This document shows, one piece after another, positions 1-8,154 of a stretch of DNA of 64,000 nucleotides (the first letter of the stretch is position 1; every line of letters begins with the position of its first letter). The notes under the pieces are model-generated. The model made no database searches and was not told the DNA's origin. It saw only the letters and a program-made list of their open reading frames with translations. This DNA comes from Mycolicibacterium celeriflavum (lineage in GTDB: Bacteria > Actinomycetota > Actinomycetes > Mycobacteriales > Mycobacteriaceae). Made by a program: the position numbers and the translations under genes. Where the stretch lies: the NCBI RefSeq assembly GCF_010731795.1, contig NZ_AP022591.1, forward strand, positions 124,001 through 188,000. Direction: 5' to 3'.

Positions 1-110
1 CCGCCCGCGATGCCAAGGGTGTCTTCCAATTCGAAGGCATAATGGTGGATGCCCCAGTACTGCGGCGGGCAGAGCGCATCGTCGCGTTAGCGCCACACCC
101 CGGCGACTAG
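1..110 (+). CDS. citE: Citrate lyase beta subunit-like protein (CitE), C-terminal end
   Basis: Only the last 35 codons are inside the window, in the frame starting at base 3 and ending at TAG 108-110. The peptide includes GVFQFEGIMVDAPVLRRA, typical of the end of the HpcH/HpaI aldolase–CitE family, where an active-site lid carries the conserved FEGxMVDAP stretch. Mycobacterial CitE is a stand-alone, trimeric enzyme of acyl-CoA metabolism rather than part of a citrate lyase complex. In M. tuberculosis citE lies immediately upstream of bkdA, as here, which supports the call. The upstream part is not visible. Confidence 0.8.
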   Translation, partial: ARDAKGVFQFEGIMVDAPVLRRAERIVALAPHPGD

Positions 111-170
111 CCGACACCCCCACACCGGGGGGTTTGCTCTGAACGTCTCCGTGCTGAGCACCTCAGTCGC

Positions 171-193
171 CTGACGGCGCGATCCGCCGTCAG
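171..193 (+). promoter_or_regulatory. Perfect hairpin in the bkdA leader
   Basis: A 9-bp perfect stem (CTGACGGCG at 171-179, CGCCGTCAG at 185-193) with a 5-nt loop lies 7 nt before the AGGAGG ribosome binding site of bkdA. There is no T-run after it. It could end transcription from citE or affect bkdA translation; the function is inferred only from position. Confidence 0.4.
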
Positions 194-210
194 TGACCCT
201 AGGAGGCGGT

Positions 211-1311
211 ATGGCAGGGTCTGTTCAGGCATCCCTCGATGTCGAGTTGGAGCCGGTTCAACTGGTCGCCCCGGACGGGACGCCGACCACCTCGAACGCC
301 GCCTCTGGGTACCGCCGAGACCTCCCGCCCGAGACGCTGTCGTGGCTCTACGAGTCGATGGTCGTCACGCGCGACCTCGACACCGAGTTCGTCAACCTGC
401 AGCGACAGGGCGAGTTGGCGCTGTTCGCCTCCTGCCGCGGCCAGGAGGCCGCGCAGATCGGCGCCGCCGCCTGCCTACGCAAAACCGACTGGCTGTTCCC
501 GCAGTACCGGGAGATCGGCGCGTTTCTGCTGCGCGGCATCACGCCCGCCCAGATGGGCGCCGTGTGGCGCGGCAAGTGGCACGGCGGGCTCGGATTCACC
601 GAGAAATGCGTCGCGCCGATCGCGATCCCGATCGGCACCCACGGACTGCACGCGGTCGGCGCCGCGATGGCCGCGCAACGCCTCGGCGAGGATTCGGTGA
701 CGGTGGCGTTCCTCGGCGACGGCGCCACCAGCGAGGGCGACGCCCACGAAGCGTTCAACTTCGCCGCGGTGTACCGGGCGCCGTGCGTGTTCTTCGTGCA
801 GAACAACCAGTGGGCCATCTCGGTGCCGGTCAGCAATCAATTGGCCGCGCCGTCGATCGCGCATCGTGCCCTGGGCTACGGCATGCCCGGCGTCCGAGTC
901 GACGGCAACGACGTGCTGGCGTGTTTCGCGGTGACCGCTCAAGCCGCGCAACGGGCCCGCGACGGCGGTGGCCCGACGCTGATCGAGGCCGTCACCTACC
1001 GCATGGGACCGCACACCACCTCCGACGACCCCAACCGCTACCGATCGCAGGAGGAGGTCGACGCGTGGGCGGCCCGCGATCCGATCAGCCGCTACCGCAC
1101 GTATCTGCAGTCGGTCGGGGTCTTCAGCGACCGTCTCGAGGAACGGGTGCGGGCCAGATCGAAACGGCTGCGCGCCGAATTGCGCGACGCGGTCGTCGGT
1201 TCCGAGGACTTCGACGTCACCGAGATCTTCGACACCGTCTATCACGACATCACGCCCGACCTGGCGGCCCAACGCGGACAACTGACCGCCGAACTGGCGA
1301 AGGAGGTGTGA
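211..1311 (+). CDS. bkdA: Branched-chain 2-oxoacid dehydrogenase E1 alpha subunit
   Basis: E1 alpha subunit of a thiamine-diphosphate 2-oxoacid dehydrogenase. It decarboxylates branched-chain 2-oxo acids from Val, Leu and Ile and transfers the acyl group to lipoyl-E2. The protein (366 aa; M. tuberculosis BkdA about 367) has the ThDP-binding GDGATSEGD motif near residue 170, followed by the NNQWAIS stretch and a YRMGPHTTSDDP phosphorylation-loop-like segment. The open frame extends upstream to GTG 193, but AGGAGG at 201-206 lies inside that extension and sits 4 nt before ATG 211, so 211 is chosen. It is followed after 1 nt by bkdB and then bkdC: a three-gene operon. The family was once labelled PdhA in mycobacteria. 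Confidence 0.93.
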   Translation: MAGSVQASLDVELEPVQLVAPDGTPTTSNAASGYRRDLPPETLSWLYESMVVTRDLDTEFVNLQRQGELALFASCRGQEAAQIGAAACLRKTDWLFPQYREIGAFLLRGITPAQMGAVWRGKWHGGLGFTEKCVAPIAIPIGTHGLHAVGAAMAAQRLGEDSVTVAFLGDGATSEGDAHEAFNFAAVYRAPCVFFVQNNQWAISVPVSNQLAAPSIAHRALGYGMPGVRVDGNDVLACFAVTAQAAQRARDGGGPTLIEAVTYRMGPHTTSDDPNRYRSQEEVDAWAARDPISRYRTYLQSVGVFSDRLEERVRARSKRLRAELRDAVVGSEDFDVTEIFDTVYHDITPDLAAQRGQLTAELAKEV

Positions 1312-1312
1312 C

Positions 1313-2386
1313 ATGACCCAGATCATCGAACGGCCCCCGATGCACGGCGACGACACACCAGAGCCGCGCGGACCGCTGCTGACGCCGATGCCGGCGGAGT
1401 CTGTTCTGCCGACGCTGACCATGGCGCAGGCCATCAACCGCGCCTTACACGACGCGATGGCCTTCGACGATCGGGTGCTGGTGTTCGGCGAGGACGTGGC
1501 CACGCTCGGCGGCGTCTTCCGCGTCACCGAGGGCCTTGCCGAAACCTTCGGCGAGCAGCGGTGTTTCGACACCCCGCTGGCGGAGTCGGCGATCGTCGGC
1601 ATCGCAATCGGAATGGCGATCCGCGGGCTCATGCCCGTTCCGGAGATCCAGTTCGACGGGTTCGCCGCCCCGGCATTCGATCAGATCGTCAGCCATCTGG
1701 CGAAGTACCGGATGCGTACCCGCGGTGACCTCGACATGCCGGTGACCATCCGCATCCCGTCCTTCGGCGGTATCGGTGCCGTAGAACACCATTCGGAGTC
1801 CACCGAAACCTACTGGCTGCACACCGCTGGTTTGAAGGTGGCGGTCCCGTCGACACCGTCGGATGCGTATTGGCTGCTGCGCCAGTCGATCACCAGCCGC
1901 GACCCCGTCATCTACCTGGAGCCCAAGCGCCGGTACTGGGCACGCGAACCGGTCGACACGAGCACGCCGGGGCTGCCGCTCGGACGGGCGGCGATCCGGC
2001 GCGCCGGCGCGGACGTCACCGTGGTGACCTACGGTCCGCTGGTCGCCACCGCGCTGAGCGCAGCGGAAATCGCTTCAGAGCATCATGACTGGAGCATCGA
2101 GGTGCTCGACCTGCGCACGTTGAACCCGTTGGACTTCGAGGCGGTCGCCGAATCGGTGCGACGCACCGGCCGCGTCGTGGTGATGCACGAAGGCCCGCGC
2201 ACCTTGGGCTTCGGCGCCGAACTGGCCGCCCGCATCCAGGAGGAGTTGTTCTACGACCTGGAGGCTCCCGTGTTGCGGGCGACCGGGTTCGACACGCCGT
2301 ATCCGCCTGCCCGGCTGGAGAAACTGTGGCTGCCCGGGGTGGACCGGTTGCTCGACTGTGTCGAACGAACGTTGGAGCAGCCGTGA
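1313..2386 (+). CDS. bkdB: Branched-chain 2-oxoacid dehydrogenase E1 beta subunit
   Basis: E1 beta partner of BkdA; together they form the alpha2beta2 ThDP-dependent decarboxylase. The 357-aa protein has the transketolase-like pyrimidine-binding N-terminal half, with [16 protein letters not shown] and [16 protein letters not shown], and the transketolase C-terminal domain, with VVTYGPLV and an [12 protein letters not shown] stretch. ATG 1313 lies 2 nt after the bkdA stop, with AGGAGG at 1301-1306 inside the bkdA end as ribosome binding site. The first about 30 residues are not conserved, so a slightly later start is possible. It overlaps bkdC by 4 bp (GTGA), indicating translational coupling. 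Confidence 0.93.
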   Translation: MTQIIERPPMHGDDTPEPRGPLLTPMPAESVLPTLTMAQAINRALHDAMAFDDRVLVFGEDVATLGGVFRVTEGLAETFGEQRCFDTPLAESAIVGIAIGMAIRGLMPVPEIQFDGFAAPAFDQIVSHLAKYRMRTRGDLDMPVTIRIPSFGGIGAVEHHSESTETYWLHTAGLKVAVPSTPSDAYWLLRQSITSRDPVIYLEPKRRYWAREPVDTSTPGLPLGRAAIRRAGADVTVVTYGPLVATALSAAEIASEHHDWSIEVLDLRTLNPLDFEAVAESVRRTGRVVVMHEGPRTLGFGAELAARIQEELFYDLEAPVLRATGFDTPYPPARLEKLWLPGVDRLLDCVERTLEQP

Positions 2387-3558
2387 GCGTGATGGATTTC
2401 CGGGTTCCCGATCTCGGCGAGGGCCTCGAAGACGCGACGATCACGGCGTGGAGCGTCTCGGTCGGCGACGACGTCGAGCTGAACCAGACGCTGTGCACCG
2501 TCGAAACCAACAAGGCCGAGGTCGAGATCCCGAGTCCCTACGCGGGTCGCGTCGTCGAACTCGGCGGACGCGAAGGCGACACGTTACCCGTCGGCGCCAC
2601 GCTGGTGCGCATCGCGACCGACGCCGAACCACCCGCCGAGAAGCGCAAACCCGTGCTGGTCGGGTACGGCACCGACGACGCCATGGACGACAGCAGGCGG
2701 TCGAGCGCGCCGCCGCCACACCGCGGTCGCGCCAAGCCGCCGGTCCGGAAACTGGCCGCCGAGCTCAACGTGGATCTGGGCACGCTGACCGGCTCCGGGC
2801 CCGGCGGTGTGATCACCCGCGAAGACGTGCTCGCAGCAGCGGGCCGGTCCGCGCCGACCCCGGACATGGTGGCGGTCCGCGGTGTACAGGCCGAGATGGC
2901 CCATCGAATGAGCTTGTCGCGCAGAGAGATTCCGGATGCCCACGCCTCTGTCCAGGTCGACGGCACGGACCTGCTTCGGCTGCGCGACCGGCTGGGCGAG
3001 CGAGCCGACGAGGACGCGCCGATCACGCCGTTCGTGCTGACGCTGCGGCTGTTGACGATCGCGCTGCGGCATCACCCGAACCTGAACGCCACCTGGGTCG
3101 ACACCACCGACGGCGCGCAGATCCACCTGCATTCGGCCGTGCACCTCGGGTTCGGGGTCGCAGCGCCGCGCGGCCTGTTGGTGCCGGTCGTCAGCGATGC
3201 ACACCTCAAGACGACCCGGGAACTGGCGGCGACGGTGGCCCGACTGATCCGAGATGCCCGGGCGGGCACCGTCAAACCGACCGAACTGCAGGGCTCGACG
3301 TTCACGGTGTCGAACTTCGGTGCGCTCGGCCTCGACGAGGGTGTGCCCGTGATCAACTACCCCGAGGCCGCGATCCTCGGCGTCGGCTCGCTCAAGCCGC
3401 GTGCGGTCGTCGTCGACGGCGCAGTCGTCGCGCGGCCCACGATGACCCTCACCTGCGCCTTCGACCATCGCATCGCCGACGGTGCGCAAGCGGCAGCCTT
3501 CCTGGGCGAACTGCGCGACCTCATCGAGGCGCCGGACACGGCGCTGGTCGACCTTTAG
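2383..3558 (+). CDS. bkdC: Branched-chain 2-oxoacid dehydrogenase E2 (dihydrolipoamide acyltransferase)
   Basis: E2 core of the branched-chain 2-oxoacid dehydrogenase complex; transfers acyl groups from lipoamide to CoA. Domains in order: one lipoyl domain (residues about 3-80, lipoylated lysine in the ETNKAEVEI context), a flexible linker, a peripheral-subunit binding domain (about 122-160, with [14 protein letters not shown] and [11 protein letters not shown]), and the catalytic domain ending in [12 protein letters not shown], whose HRxxDG is the acyltransferase signature. GTG 2383 overlaps the bkdB stop by 4 bp and gives 391 aa, close to M. tuberculosis BkdC (393). The open frame begins earlier, inside bkdB, but that part has no family similarity. 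No E3 gene is present; mycobacteria use the shared Lpd. Confidence 0.92.
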   Translation: MSVMDFRVPDLGEGLEDATITAWSVSVGDDVELNQTLCTVETNKAEVEIPSPYAGRVVELGGREGDTLPVGATLVRIATDAEPPAEKRKPVLVGYGTDDAMDDSRRSSAPPPHRGRAKPPVRKLAAELNVDLGTLTGSGPGGVITREDVLAAAGRSAPTPDMVAVRGVQAEMAHRMSLSRREIPDAHASVQVDGTDLLRLRDRLGERADEDAPITPFVLTLRLLTIALRHHPNLNATWVDTTDGAQIHLHSAVHLGFGVAAPRGLLVPVVSDAHLKTTRELAATVARLIRDARAGTVKPTELQGSTFTVSNFGALGLDEGVPVINYPEAAILGVGSLKPRAVVVDGAVVARPTMTLTCAFDHRIADGAQAAAFLGELRDLIEAPDTALVDL

Positions 3559-3561
3559 AGC

Positions 3562-3954
3562 ATGGGCTTCGGCGGCAGGCGCGGCAGCGGATGTCCCTGC
3601 GGTAGCGGTGCCACATACACCGCGTGCTGCGAGCCCCTGCACGACGGTGTGCGCGTCGCGGCCACCGCCGAGGAGTTGATGCGTTCGCGGTACTCCGCCT
3701 ACGAGAAGGGCGTCGCGGACTATCTGTTCCGAACATGGCATCCGCGGACGCGGCCACCACGCGTCACGGTGGACGCCGAGGTGACATGGACCGGACTCGA
3801 CATCCACGACGTGGTGTCGACCGGTGCCGACGACGAACGCGGTGAGGTCGAGTTCACGGCCCGCTTCGTCAGGGCCGGGCAGTCCGGCGCCTTGCGCGAG
3901 CGCAGTCGGTTCGAGCGCCGGTCAGGGCGCTGGCTCTACCTCGACGGCGAGTGA
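3562..3954 (+). CDS. SEC-C motif protein, UPF0225/YchJ family
   Basis: Small 130-aa cytosolic protein of unknown function. The N-terminus holds a SEC-C-type zinc motif (CPCGSG near residue 11, then ACC at about 21-23), followed by the YchJ/NTF2-like domain with LMRSRYSAYEKGVADYL and a C-terminal RFERRSGRWLYLDG strand. Members of this family are usually annotated as UPF0225 or YchJ-like; the zinc motif resembles the SecB-binding tail of SecA, but no function is established. ATG 3562 lies 3 nt after the bkdC stop, so it is probably co-transcribed with bkdABC. It converges with the enoyl-CoA hydratase gene across a 141-nt gap with only weak inverted repeats. Confidence 0.8.
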   Translation: MGFGGRRGSGCPCGSGATYTACCEPLHDGVRVAATAEELMRSRYSAYEKGVADYLFRTWHPRTRPPRVTVDAEVTWTGLDIHDVVSTGADDERGEVEFTARFVRAGQSGALRERSRFERRSGRWLYLDGE

Positions 3955-4095
3955 CTTCGGTGTCTGCCGATGGCGTTCACCGCCAAACCCACGAGCCACA
4001 TCGATCGACTCTTCGCAGCGAAAGGGCGAGAACGCGTGCACACAACGTCGTCAGCTGTGACTCGCCGGGCGCAAGTGGTGACCGGGTAGGAGCGA

Positions 4096-4848
4096 TTATT
4101 TGCGGCGGGCGGCCGCGAGCCGCTGCGCAAACTCCGGCGACTGGATCGAGGTGGCCTGCGGACCCAGTTCGATGCCGACCGCGACGCCGTGTTGGTCGGT
4201 GTCCACGACGCCCGGGTTGGCCGTCGCCCGCATCGACGCCTTGGTGGACAGCACCACCTCGCGCGGCGCGCCGGCCGGGCCTGCGGCCAACTCGCGGGCG
4301 GCGGCCACCGGATCGTCGGCGACCGCGAGCGCCAACCCGTGCCGCACGGCCGATTCCGCGTCGAAACGCATGCCGAACAGCAGCGAGGCGCGCGCCACCT
4401 GCGGCCCCACGGCGCGCTGAAGCATCCAGGTAGCACCACCGCCCGGGTGGATGCCCAGCTTCTGGAAGCGCGGGTCGAAAAGCGCCGCCGGCCCCGCGAT
4501 GCGCACGTCGGCGGCCAGCGCCAGGTTCAGCCCCGCCCCGACCGCTGCGCCGTTGACCGCCGCGATCGTCGGCAGCGCGCAGTCGGCGACCGCCAGGAAA
4601 CCGTCGTAGATCTTGCGCAATCCGTCCTCGGTCGCCTCGCCCAGCGCGCTCAGATCGGCGCCTGCGCAGAACGCTTTGCCCGCACCGGTGACGATGAGCG
4701 CGTGCACATCGGTATCGGCTTCGGCGGCGTCGACGGCTTCGCGCAATGCGGCCGAAATCTCGAAGGTGACCGCGTTGCGGCGCTCGGGATCGTTGACGGT
4801 CAGGACGGCGATGCGGTCCTCGACGTGGACCAGTACCGGATCAGACAC
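4096..4848 (-). CDS. echA14: Enoyl-CoA hydratase/isomerase family protein
   Basis: Crotonase-superfamily enzyme of 250 aa, expected to hydrate trans-2-enoyl-CoA in fatty acid or branched-chain degradation. The CoA-binding signature is present: [13 protein letters not shown] forms the first oxyanion-hole strand, and [20 protein letters not shown] the second. Crotonase catalytic glutamates normally lie at [10 protein letters not shown] and further on; here the second-helix position reads GAGLNLAL, so it may not be a classical hydratase. The EchA14 name rests on synteny with the M. tuberculosis neighbourhood between bkdC and the acyltransferase operon, not on alignment. ATG 4848 gives a normal N-terminus. 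It reads away from the secreted-protein genes to the right. Confidence 0.78.
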   Translation of the reverse strand: MSDPVLVHVEDRIAVLTVNDPERRNAVTFEISAALREAVDAAEADTDVHALIVTGAGKAFCAGADLSALGEATEDGLRKIYDGFLAVADCALPTIAAVNGAAVGAGLNLALAADVRIAGPAALFDPRFQKLGIHPGGGATWMLQRAVGPQVARASLLFGMRFDAESAVRHGLALAVADDPVAAARELAAGPAGAPREVVLSTKASMRATANPGVVDTDQHGVAVGIELGPQATSIQSPEFAQRLAAARRK

Positions 4849-4881
4849 CCGCTCAGCCTAATGACCGATGTCGGGCAGCCT

Positions 4882-5259
4882 TCAGTTGGCGACCGTGAGC
4901 GTGACGTTGTGCAATGCCACGGCGACGTCGGTCGGCAGGATGTCGACGAAGGTCGGGGCGTTGCGGTCGGCCGGCGCCGAGGCGATCACATTCGCGGGAT
5001 AACTCGGGCTGCACGGGAAGTTGTGGCAGCGGTACCAGAAGCCCTGTGCGCTCTGGTACGGCGGCATGCTCGGTGCCTGGTCGACGCGGTAGCGGCCCGG
5101 TTCGATCGTTGCCGTCGCCCACCCCGGCCGAGGATTCGTGATGACGTTGAAGACGCCGTTGCTGCCGTAGCTCGGCGGGCCGGCGTGTGCGGGCGCCGCG
5201 AGCGCTCCCATCAGCACTGCACTGGCTGCCAGGGCCGCAAGGCCGCGCCCGGTGTTCAC
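4882..5259 (-). CDS. Small secreted protein with signal peptide
   Basis: Predicted exported protein of about 125 aa. From GTG 5259 it has a signal peptide (NTGRGLAALAASAVLMGALAA, then APAHA and a likely cleavage before GPPSYG), so the mature part is about 97 residues. The mature part has two cysteines close together (CHNFPC) and ends in ALHNVTLTVAN. The frame stays open to 5448, but that extension overlaps the Asp/Thr-rich end of the next gene and contains a proline/threonine run, a shadow of it, so GTG 5259 is preferred. Similar short exported proteins are common in mycobacteria and have no assigned function. I do not recognise a named family. Confidence 0.65.
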   Translation of the reverse strand: MNTGRGLAALAASAVLMGALAAPAHAGPPSYGSNGVFNVITNPRPGWATATIEPGRYRVDQAPSMPPYQSAQGFWYRCHNFPCSPSYPANVIASAPADRNAPTFVDILPTDVAVALHNVTLTVAN

Positions 5260-5287
5260 ATCGACGAGTGTATCGAGCGTCTGCGCA

Positions 5288-6685
5288 TCAGGCTGCCGCG
5301 TCGGCGTTTCCGGCGCCCGAGTCCTCGGAGTCATTGCCGTCGGTGTTGGTGTCGGTGTCGGTGTCGGTGTCAACCGGGTCGGCATCGACCGGGTCGGTGT
5401 CGAGCTGCTCCGACGGAGCGGTGGTGATCGACTCTTCCTCGGCCGCAACGTCTTCCGAATCTTCTTCGGTGTCGTCCACGCCGAGCATGCCGGGCTCGGC
5501 CTTCTTGCTGTCCCGCACGACGTTGATCTGCGGCTTGCGCTTCACCGCTGACGACGTGGTTTCCGGCTCGGACTCTTCCGACGTCAGCGCCGTGGACCGT
5601 TGTTCGGCGGTTGCCGGCTCCTGCGACTGCGCGGGCGACGAATCCGGTGTAAGACCCTGCTGGATCGCGGTCGGCACCTTTGCCGCGGTGGCCACCAGCT
5701 CGGCGGGCGAGGGGAAGAGCCGGGCCGGACGGTAGGCGCTGGGGTCGCTGGGTATCGGATTGCCGCCGTAGTACGCCGAGTCGACGACGACCTTCAGCAG
5801 TGGTCCGGTCAGATCGGCGATCTGGTCACCGAAGACGTCGCGGATCAGCCGGGTCAGCGGCAGCTCTTCGGCGGTGTACGTGACGTATGTCGTGTTGTTC
5901 CTGGTGGTGACGTAGGTCGTGATCCTGTCGGCGGGAGAGCTGCAGCGCGCGTCGGGGCAGTCGAGAACGGCGCCGGAGACCGTGATCGCGCAGGTGTTCG
6001 CGCCGCAGGACACCGTCGGCCTGCCCTCGGCGTCGACCGGCAGGTCGCGTTCGGACTGGTTGAGGCGTGTGTAGAGGTAGCCCACCAACGAGTTCACCGC
6101 GGCCACCGGGTTGAGCAAGTCGGCCGGGGCGTTGGAGTTGTAGTCGTATTCGTAGCCGATGTTGACCGCGCGCAGGGCGGGCACGTCGCTCGGCGTCGGG
6201 ATCGGGTTGACACCGATCAGCGCGAACCACGGATACCTGGTGCCGAAACCGCCGTCCGGGCGCGCGACGTCGTTGTCGAGGATGAAGACCGTCTTGTCGA
6301 GGTCGGGTCGGTCTCTCAGGAGCAGCAAACTGGCGTTGGCCGCGCCCCAGCCGGAGGCCAGCACCGCGTTGCGCTCGCCGGCGTTGTCATCGAGCGCCTG
6401 CTGGATGCCGACGGGTCCGGTGCGGAAGTCGACGTAGACGATGTCGTTGCCGCCGTCGTACTTCGTGTAGATGGGATCGTTGAACTTCCCGCCGAAGAAG
6501 TCGGCCACGCCCTCGCCGGTCGGATTGGTCGAACTGCCGACGACGATCAGCGCGGACAGGTCGACGAGAGTCGCCGAGATCGAGGCCGGGTGGGTAACGG
6601 CGAGCCCGACGACACTGGTCGCCACGCCGGCGGCGGCGACGGTCATCGCAAACCTCGTCGCCCGCTTTCCCCCGGATCCGGTCAT
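5288..6685 (-). CDS. PE-PPE domain (alpha/beta-hydrolase-like) secreted protein
   Basis: 465-aa exported protein. An N-terminal hydrophobic segment (FAMTVAAAGVATSVVGLAV) is followed by a PE-PPE domain, a serine-hydrolase-like fold usually found at the C-terminus of PE/PPE proteins; here it stands alone. Visible segments are LIVVGSSTNPTGEGVADFF, a VLASGWGAANASLLLL stretch in the position of the nucleophile elbow, and VNPIPTPSDVPAL. The elbow normally reads GxSxG or GYSxGA; here the serine position is glycine/tryptophan (ASGWGA), so activity is uncertain. After residue about 350 the chain becomes low-complexity, acidic and Thr/Asp-rich. ATG 6685 is chosen because AAAGGA lies 7 nt upstream; the frame is open from 6715. 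Confidence 0.75.
   Translation of the reverse strand: MTGSGGKRATRFAMTVAAAGVATSVVGLAVTHPASISATLVDLSALIVVGSSTNPTGEGVADFFGGKFNDPIYTKYDGGNDIVYVDFRTGPVGIQQALDDNAGERNAVLASGWGAANASLLLLRDRPDLDKTVFILDNDVARPDGGFGTRYPWFALIGVNPIPTPSDVPALRAVNIGYEYDYNSNAPADLLNPVAAVNSLVGYLYTRLNQSERDLPVDAEGRPTVSCGANTCAITVSGAVLDCPDARCSSPADRITTYVTTRNNTTYVTYTAEELPLTRLIRDVFGDQIADLTGPLLKVVVDSAYYGGNPIPSDPSAYRPARLFPSPAELVATAAKVPTAIQQGLTPDSSPAQSQEPATAEQRSTALTSEESEPETTSSAVKRKPQINVVRDSKKAEPGMLGVDDTEEDSEDVAAEEESITTAPSEQLDTDPVDADPVDTDTDTDTNTDGNDSEDSGAGNADAAA
5338..5398 (-). repeat. Short tandem repeat encoding an Asp/Thr tract
   Basis: Degenerate hexamer repeats of GTCGGT (plus strand), interrupted by two GGGTCGG(C/T) units, encode a DTDxDTD-type acidic tail at the C-terminus of the PE-PPE domain gene. 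Such repeats are prone to length change by slippage. Confidence 0.75.
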
Positions 6686-6754
6686 CCCGTCGTCCTTTCC
6701 GCCCCCACGCAGCAAACGCGCGAGTCTGCCGGAAATGGTACGCGAGGCCGATCG

Positions 6755-7507
6755 TCAGAGTTTGGCGATCAGCGCGGCCGCGCGGACGTCGTCGCCGACG
6801 GTCAATGCGACGTGCACCGCGCCGTCGCGCTGCGCCCACCGGATGCTGACATCCTCGCCGTAGCGGATCGGCCTCCGGTACTCGACGACCGCGCGATACG
6901 GGGCACGGCACACCTCTGGGGTCAACGGCATCACTTCGTGGACGGCGTGCCAGTAGGCGGTGTTGGTGACGTGCTCGAAGATGTCGATGTCGGTGCGACG
7001 CAACGGAAATGGCGTGACCTCGCTGGCGCCGTCCAGGTTCGTCAGCCAGGGCCGCCACTTGAGGCGCAGCTCGTCGGTGGTCGTCGCGAACCGCGCGATC
7101 AGGCTGTCCGAGGCGCGCTGCGGCGTCAGCGTCTTGCTGTTGATGGCAATCCAGAAGCCCTCGGTCTCGATCCGGCCACCGTCGCTGCCGACCAGGTCGA
7201 CGCGCATCGTGCACCATCGGGTCGACAGCGCCGAGCACCACCGACTGAACGAGATCTCGTTGGGAAACTCGATCGGCTCGATGACGTCGATGACGGTGCG
7301 CTGGACAAGCCAGTGCGGGTGGTCGTCGGCCTCGCCGGCATCGACGAGGTTCTGCGCGCCGACCTCCTGGATGTAGCGCGCAACGCCGTCCAGACGCAGA
7401 TGCAGGTTGCCGTCGATGTCGCCGGTCGCGACCGGCCATGCAGTGCGGTAGACGTAACCGGTCTGCGGTAGCGGACTCAGCCGGCGCTCGACGTCGTTGG
7501 TTGGCAT
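6755..7507 (-). CDS. Acyl-ACP thioesterase family protein (double hot-dog)
   Basis: 250-aa protein resembling acyl-[acyl-carrier-protein] thioesterases (PF01643-type), which release fatty acids from ACP or CoA. It is built from two hot-dog halves: the first begins with YVYRTAWPVATGDIDGNLHL and carries RYIQEVG, the second has LRRTDIDIFEHVTNTAYWHAV with the Asp/Asn/His pattern typical of the catalytic half. ATG 7507 is supported by the family-like N-terminus. The gene starts 23 nt before the left end of the IS-associated direct repeat, so the island has replaced whatever lay further upstream of it; the promoter may have been separated by the insertion. Confidence 0.78.
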   Translation of the reverse strand: MPTNDVERRLSPLPQTGYVYRTAWPVATGDIDGNLHLRLDGVARYIQEVGAQNLVDAGEADDHPHWLVQRTVIDVIEPIEFPNEISFSRWCSALSTRWCTMRVDLVGSDGGRIETEGFWIAINSKTLTPQRASDSLIARFATTTDELRLKWRPWLTNLDGASEVTPFPLRRTDIDIFEHVTNTAYWHAVHEVMPLTPEVCRAPYRAVVEYRRPIRYGEDVSIRWAQRDGAVHVALTVGDDVRAAALIAKL

Positions 7508-7530
7508 CGGCTCATGTGTAGCAGGCCGGA

Positions 7531-7548
7531 CATCTCATCAAGTGCCCC
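7531..7548. repeat. Left 18-bp direct repeat flanking the IS island
   Basis: CATCTCATCAAGTGCCCC is identical to 10341-10358 (19 bp if the preceding A is counted). The right copy includes the last bases of tRNA-Arg, so this left copy is a duplicate of the tRNA 3' end and its downstream flank, made at insertion. Confidence 0.85.
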
Positions 7549-7555
7549 TGTTGGG

Positions 7556-7599
7556 CTTCGGTTGATGCTTGTCGGATCGGTTCCGGTTGATTCTTGACA
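7556..7599 (+). repeat. Left-end terminal iterons of the IS481-family element (two copies)
   Basis: Copies at 7556-7574 (CTTCGGTTGATGCTTGTCG) and 7581-7599 (TTCCGGTTGATTCTTGACA), 25 bp apart. They match the inverted units at the right end of the element. Confidence 0.7.
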
Positions 7600-7612
7600 C
7601 TCGTTGTTGTGT

Positions 7613-8154
7613 TCAGGGCTCGGTGCTGGTGCGCAGAGCCCTTTTGTTTCTTACCTCGCCGGTGCTATTGCGGGCGGCGGTCTTGACCAGAACGTCGCCG
7701 ATGTAGAAGCGCAGCAGCTGGCCGTCGACATGGACGTCGCAGCGTGAGCCGCTGTAGTGGCGTCCCAGGCTGACCTGTTGCCAGGACACGCACACCACGC
7801 CGTTGGTGGTTACTCGCCTGCTTACCCAATGCGAGCCGGTGCGTTCCTGGCTGCATCCCTCGACTGGTGGCATCGGTGCGGTCGCAGCGGCCGCTGCCGG
7901 GTCGGCGCTGAACCGCGAGGCCGGTGTGGCCATCTGTAGCGCCTGATGTGGGCGGGCCGTGTTGTAGAACGCCACCCACTCCTCGAGCGCCTGCTGGGCT
8001 GACTTTAGATCCGCGAAAGGCGCATGCCCGCTGAGGAACTCGAGGCGAAGGGTGCGGTGGAACCGTTCGATTTTGCCGGTCGTGGTCGGGCTGCGCGGCT
8101 GGGTCAATATGTGATCGATCCCGTGCTGGCGGCAGATCGCATCGAAGAGCACCT
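7613..8154 (-). pseudogene. IS481-family transposase, C-terminal fragment
   Basis: C-terminal part of the transposase whose N-terminal part lies at 9573-10238. It carries the third catalytic acidic residue of the DDE triad in GKIERFHRTLRLEFL, then WVAFYNTARPHQALQM, typical of IS481/IS3-type integrase cores. When the 1418-bp nested IS and one 8-bp target copy are removed, this fragment joins the N-terminal part in frame (junction VEVL–FDAICRQHG) as an intact 399-aa protein. The interruption is therefore the only visible defect. An ATG at 8152 allows a 179-aa fragment, but without the two aspartates it cannot be an active enzyme. Confidence 0.85.
8147..8154. repeat. Left 8-bp target duplication of the IS256-family element
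   Basis: GAGCACCT, identical to 9573-9580, directly abuts the left inverted repeat of the nested element. Eight bases is the usual duplication length for IS256-family insertion. Confidence 0.88.

Noticed and set aside
3955..4095. Further copy of repeat family 2 between the SEC-C gene and echA
   Set aside because: GCGAGAACGCGTGCACACAACG resembles one arm, but the rest does not align.
5600..7471. 623-codon plus-strand frame over the PE-PPE and thioesterase genes
   Set aside because: Both genes on the opposite strand have clear family features; this frame spans two genes and has none.
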